A stretch of DNA of 34,814 nucleotides from Bacteroidales bacterium (GTDB lineage: Bacteria > Bacteroidota > Bacteroidia > Bacteroidales > Tenuifilaceae). Numbering within the stretch: position 1 is the stretch's first letter; every line of letters begins with the position of its first letter. Shown piece after piece: positions 33,607 to 34,814 of the stretch. The stretch spans positions 1 to 34,814 of the forward strand of contig RPRQ01000047.1 in assembly GCA_003818205.1 (NCBI GenBank), in the 5' to 3' direction. The position numbers and the translations under genes are program-made. The notes under the pieces were generated by a model. It saw only the letters and a program-made list of their open reading frames with translations, made no database searches and was not told where the DNA came from.

Positions 33607-33984
33607 ATGGAAATAAAAGGTTTAACAACAATTGTGATTGCTGAAGATGAGGATTACAATTTCATTCTATTGAATGAAATGCTTTCGACCCCAAATCTTA
33701 CAATTCTACACGCATCGAATGGATTTGAGGCTGTTGAATTTTGTAAGTCGAAACAACAGATCGATTTAGTGTTAATGGATATCAAAATGCCCATTATGAA
33801 TGGCTATGAAGCAACATCACAAATTAAAGAAATACGGCCTAATATGCCGATCATTGTTCAAACCTCTTATTCGTCAGATGCGGATAGAGAAAAAGCATTT
33901 GCGAGCGGTTGTTCTGATTTTATCGACAAACCTATAAATAGGAACATGCTGATATCTAAAATAAACAAGCTGTTGAACAATTAG
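33607..33984 (+). CDS. Single-domain response regulator (CheY-like receiver)
   Basis: The 125-aa protein is a complete receiver domain without an output domain. The acidic pocket lies at Glu13-Asp14, the phospho-acceptor is Asp58 in VLMDIKMP, the conserved Thr86 is in IVQTSYSSD and Lys108 in IDKPIN. It would pass phosphate to another protein or act by binding. No histidine kinase is in the window. The layout (EAVEFCKSKQQIDLVLMDIKMPIMNGYEAT) resembles receivers split from hybrid kinases. Confidence 0.92.
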   Translation: MEIKGLTTIVIAEDEDYNFILLNEMLSTPNLTILHASNGFEAVEFCKSKQQIDLVLMDIKMPIMNGYEATSQIKEIRPNMPIIVQTSYSSDADREKAFASGCSDFIDKPINRNMLISKINKLLNN

Positions 33985-34130
33985 AGATAATTTCTACTCA
34001 TCTTGTTTGTTTTTCAAGTATCTTATTGTTGGGTGGTAATATCCAGCACTATTTGCTTGATGTATAGAGGTGTATAGTAAATTTTTAGAGAAGCAGATGA
34101 TGAGGAATTCACTTTTAAAAATAGTATAAT

Positions 34131-34646
34131 ATGTCGCAGAGAATTTTTTTTAGTTTTCATTTCGATAACGAGCCTTGGAGAGCGAATCTGGTTATAAGTA
34201 GTTGGGAAAAAAAGCCTGAAAGAGAGGCTAGGGGTTATTCGATTCCTGCTAATTATGAAAGGCTAAAAAAAGGCGAAGATGCCGAAATTAAGAAATGGAT
34301 TGATGAGCAGCTAGAAGGAACTTCTGTAACAGTTGTTCTAATCGGTTCGGAATCATTCAATCGACCTTATTGCAAGTATGCAATAGAGAAAAGTTTTGAA
34401 AGAGGTAATGGTATGGTTGGGATTTACCTTCATAAAATAAAAGATAAGAATGGGAATGTTTCACCAAGAGGATCCAATAAATTTGGTGTAATTGGCATGG
34501 ATAAAAATAACAATCCAGTTTTTTTTAGCTTTTCTTACCCTACCTATGATTGGGTTGATGATAATGGTTTCCTAAAGCTTAATGATTGGATTGAAGAGGC
34601 TACTAAGAAAATAGAAGATAAAGCGCTAACCGCTGCCGTTCTATGA
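34131..34646 (+). CDS. TIR-like (DUF1863/MTH538, Thoeris ThsB-type) protein
   Basis: The 171-aa protein has the MTH538 TIR-like fold: RIFFSFHFDNEPWRANLVIS at 4-23, IKKWIDEQLEGTSVTVVLIG at 53-72, then SFNRPYCKYAIEKSFERGNG and a C-terminal part with IYLHKIKD. This family includes ThsB of the Thoeris anti-phage system, where it makes a cyclic ADP-ribose-type signal. The position normally held by a Glu in the string (W/Y)xKYEIEKS is Ala84 here (codon GCA), so the catalytic residue may be lost. No ThsA-like effector is in the window; the gene is close to its edge. Confidence 0.85.
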   Translation: MSQRIFFSFHFDNEPWRANLVISSWEKKPEREARGYSIPANYERLKKGEDAEIKKWIDEQLEGTSVTVVLIGSESFNRPYCKYAIEKSFERGNGMVGIYLHKIKDKNGNVSPRGSNKFGVIGMDKNNNPVFFSFSYPTYDWVDDNGFLKLNDWIEEATKKIEDKALTAAVL

Positions 34647-34691
34647 AAATAATGGCTCGAAGAAATATAAGGAGAAGGAGAAAAGAGGTTG

Positions 34692-34814
34692 TTCGACAAA
34701 AGGTATGGAAAGGAAGAGATATAATCTGGTTTTGCTCCAATATTGACCCCAGAGGGGTCGGATGTTTATAGAAACAATGCCCATTTATGGTGCGACCCCG
34801 GCTGGGGTCGAATG
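34692..34814. repeat. Partial second copy of the MITE-like interior
   Basis: This segment repeats 30145-30267 (TTCGACAAAA..., then GACCCCAGAGGGGTC and GACCCCGGCTGGGGTC) with few differences, and is cut by the end of the window. Confidence 0.7.

Noticed and set aside
1-34814. Integron integrase, ThsA effector, C39 peptidase-transporter and LolD-type ATPase
   Set aside because: Each was looked for as an expected partner; none of the proteins readable in the window has the needed motifs.

Overview
The window looks like a Bacteroidota chromosome, probably of the Bacteroidales/Marinilabiliales type. Six start regions carry the promoter form of this phylum (TTG, 20-21 nt, TAnnTTTG). The gene families also fit: a Bacteroidetes GG-leader precursor peptide family, TPR-CHAT proteins, large FtsX-type permeases and a KefB antiporter. 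No tRNA, rRNA or CRISPR array was seen.

Region 1 (1 to about 10.4 kb) is an A+T-rich accessory array built like integron gene cassettes without an integrase. An IS5-type transposase end and a truncated cassette gene are followed by six cassettes on the + strand: (1) a type II restriction-modification operon with a controller, (2) an AlbA_2/HATPase protein, (3) a BRO/DinD-like protein, (4) a secreted DUF695-RraB protein, (5) a secreted protein of unknown function, (6) a four-helix membrane protein. Between them lie attC-like sites of about 130-185 bp. In four cassettes the 9-10 nt at the cassette start are exactly complementary to the R'' box of that same cassette's attC, which is what excision and integration as single-stranded attC hairpins would leave.

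Region 2 (10.4-17.8 kb) is more ordinary: a KefB-type antiporter, a radical-SAM protein of the DNA-repair-linked family, a LexA-like S24 regulator with a clear promoter and candidate operator, an MTA/SAH nucleosidase, and a secreted caspase-like protease. A HigBA-type toxin-antitoxin pair at 18.5-19.2 kb carries its own degenerate attC-like site on the - strand and seems to be a lone cassette inserted just upstream of a B12-binding radical-SAM gene.

Region 3 (21.2-34.8 kb) holds a large ABC permease and then a possible signalling or peptide system. Two near-identical short genes encode double-glycine leader peptides of 53 and 55 aa. They are followed by a perfect 57-nt palindrome and a membrane-anchored, exported TPR-CHAT protease. 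Converging on it are an ECF-like sigma factor and a membrane protein with a cytoplasmic N-domain, one TM helix and periplasmic TPRs (anti-sigma-like). A single-domain response regulator and a Thoeris-type TIR protein with an altered putative catalytic residue close the window.

Intergenic DNA is full of small palindromic repeats: G+C-rich CCTGCC/GGCAGG elements nested in other repeats, paired TGACAG/CTTTCAG hairpins, a 620-bp MITE-like element, and an inverted pair of about 180-240 bp repeats 17 kb apart.
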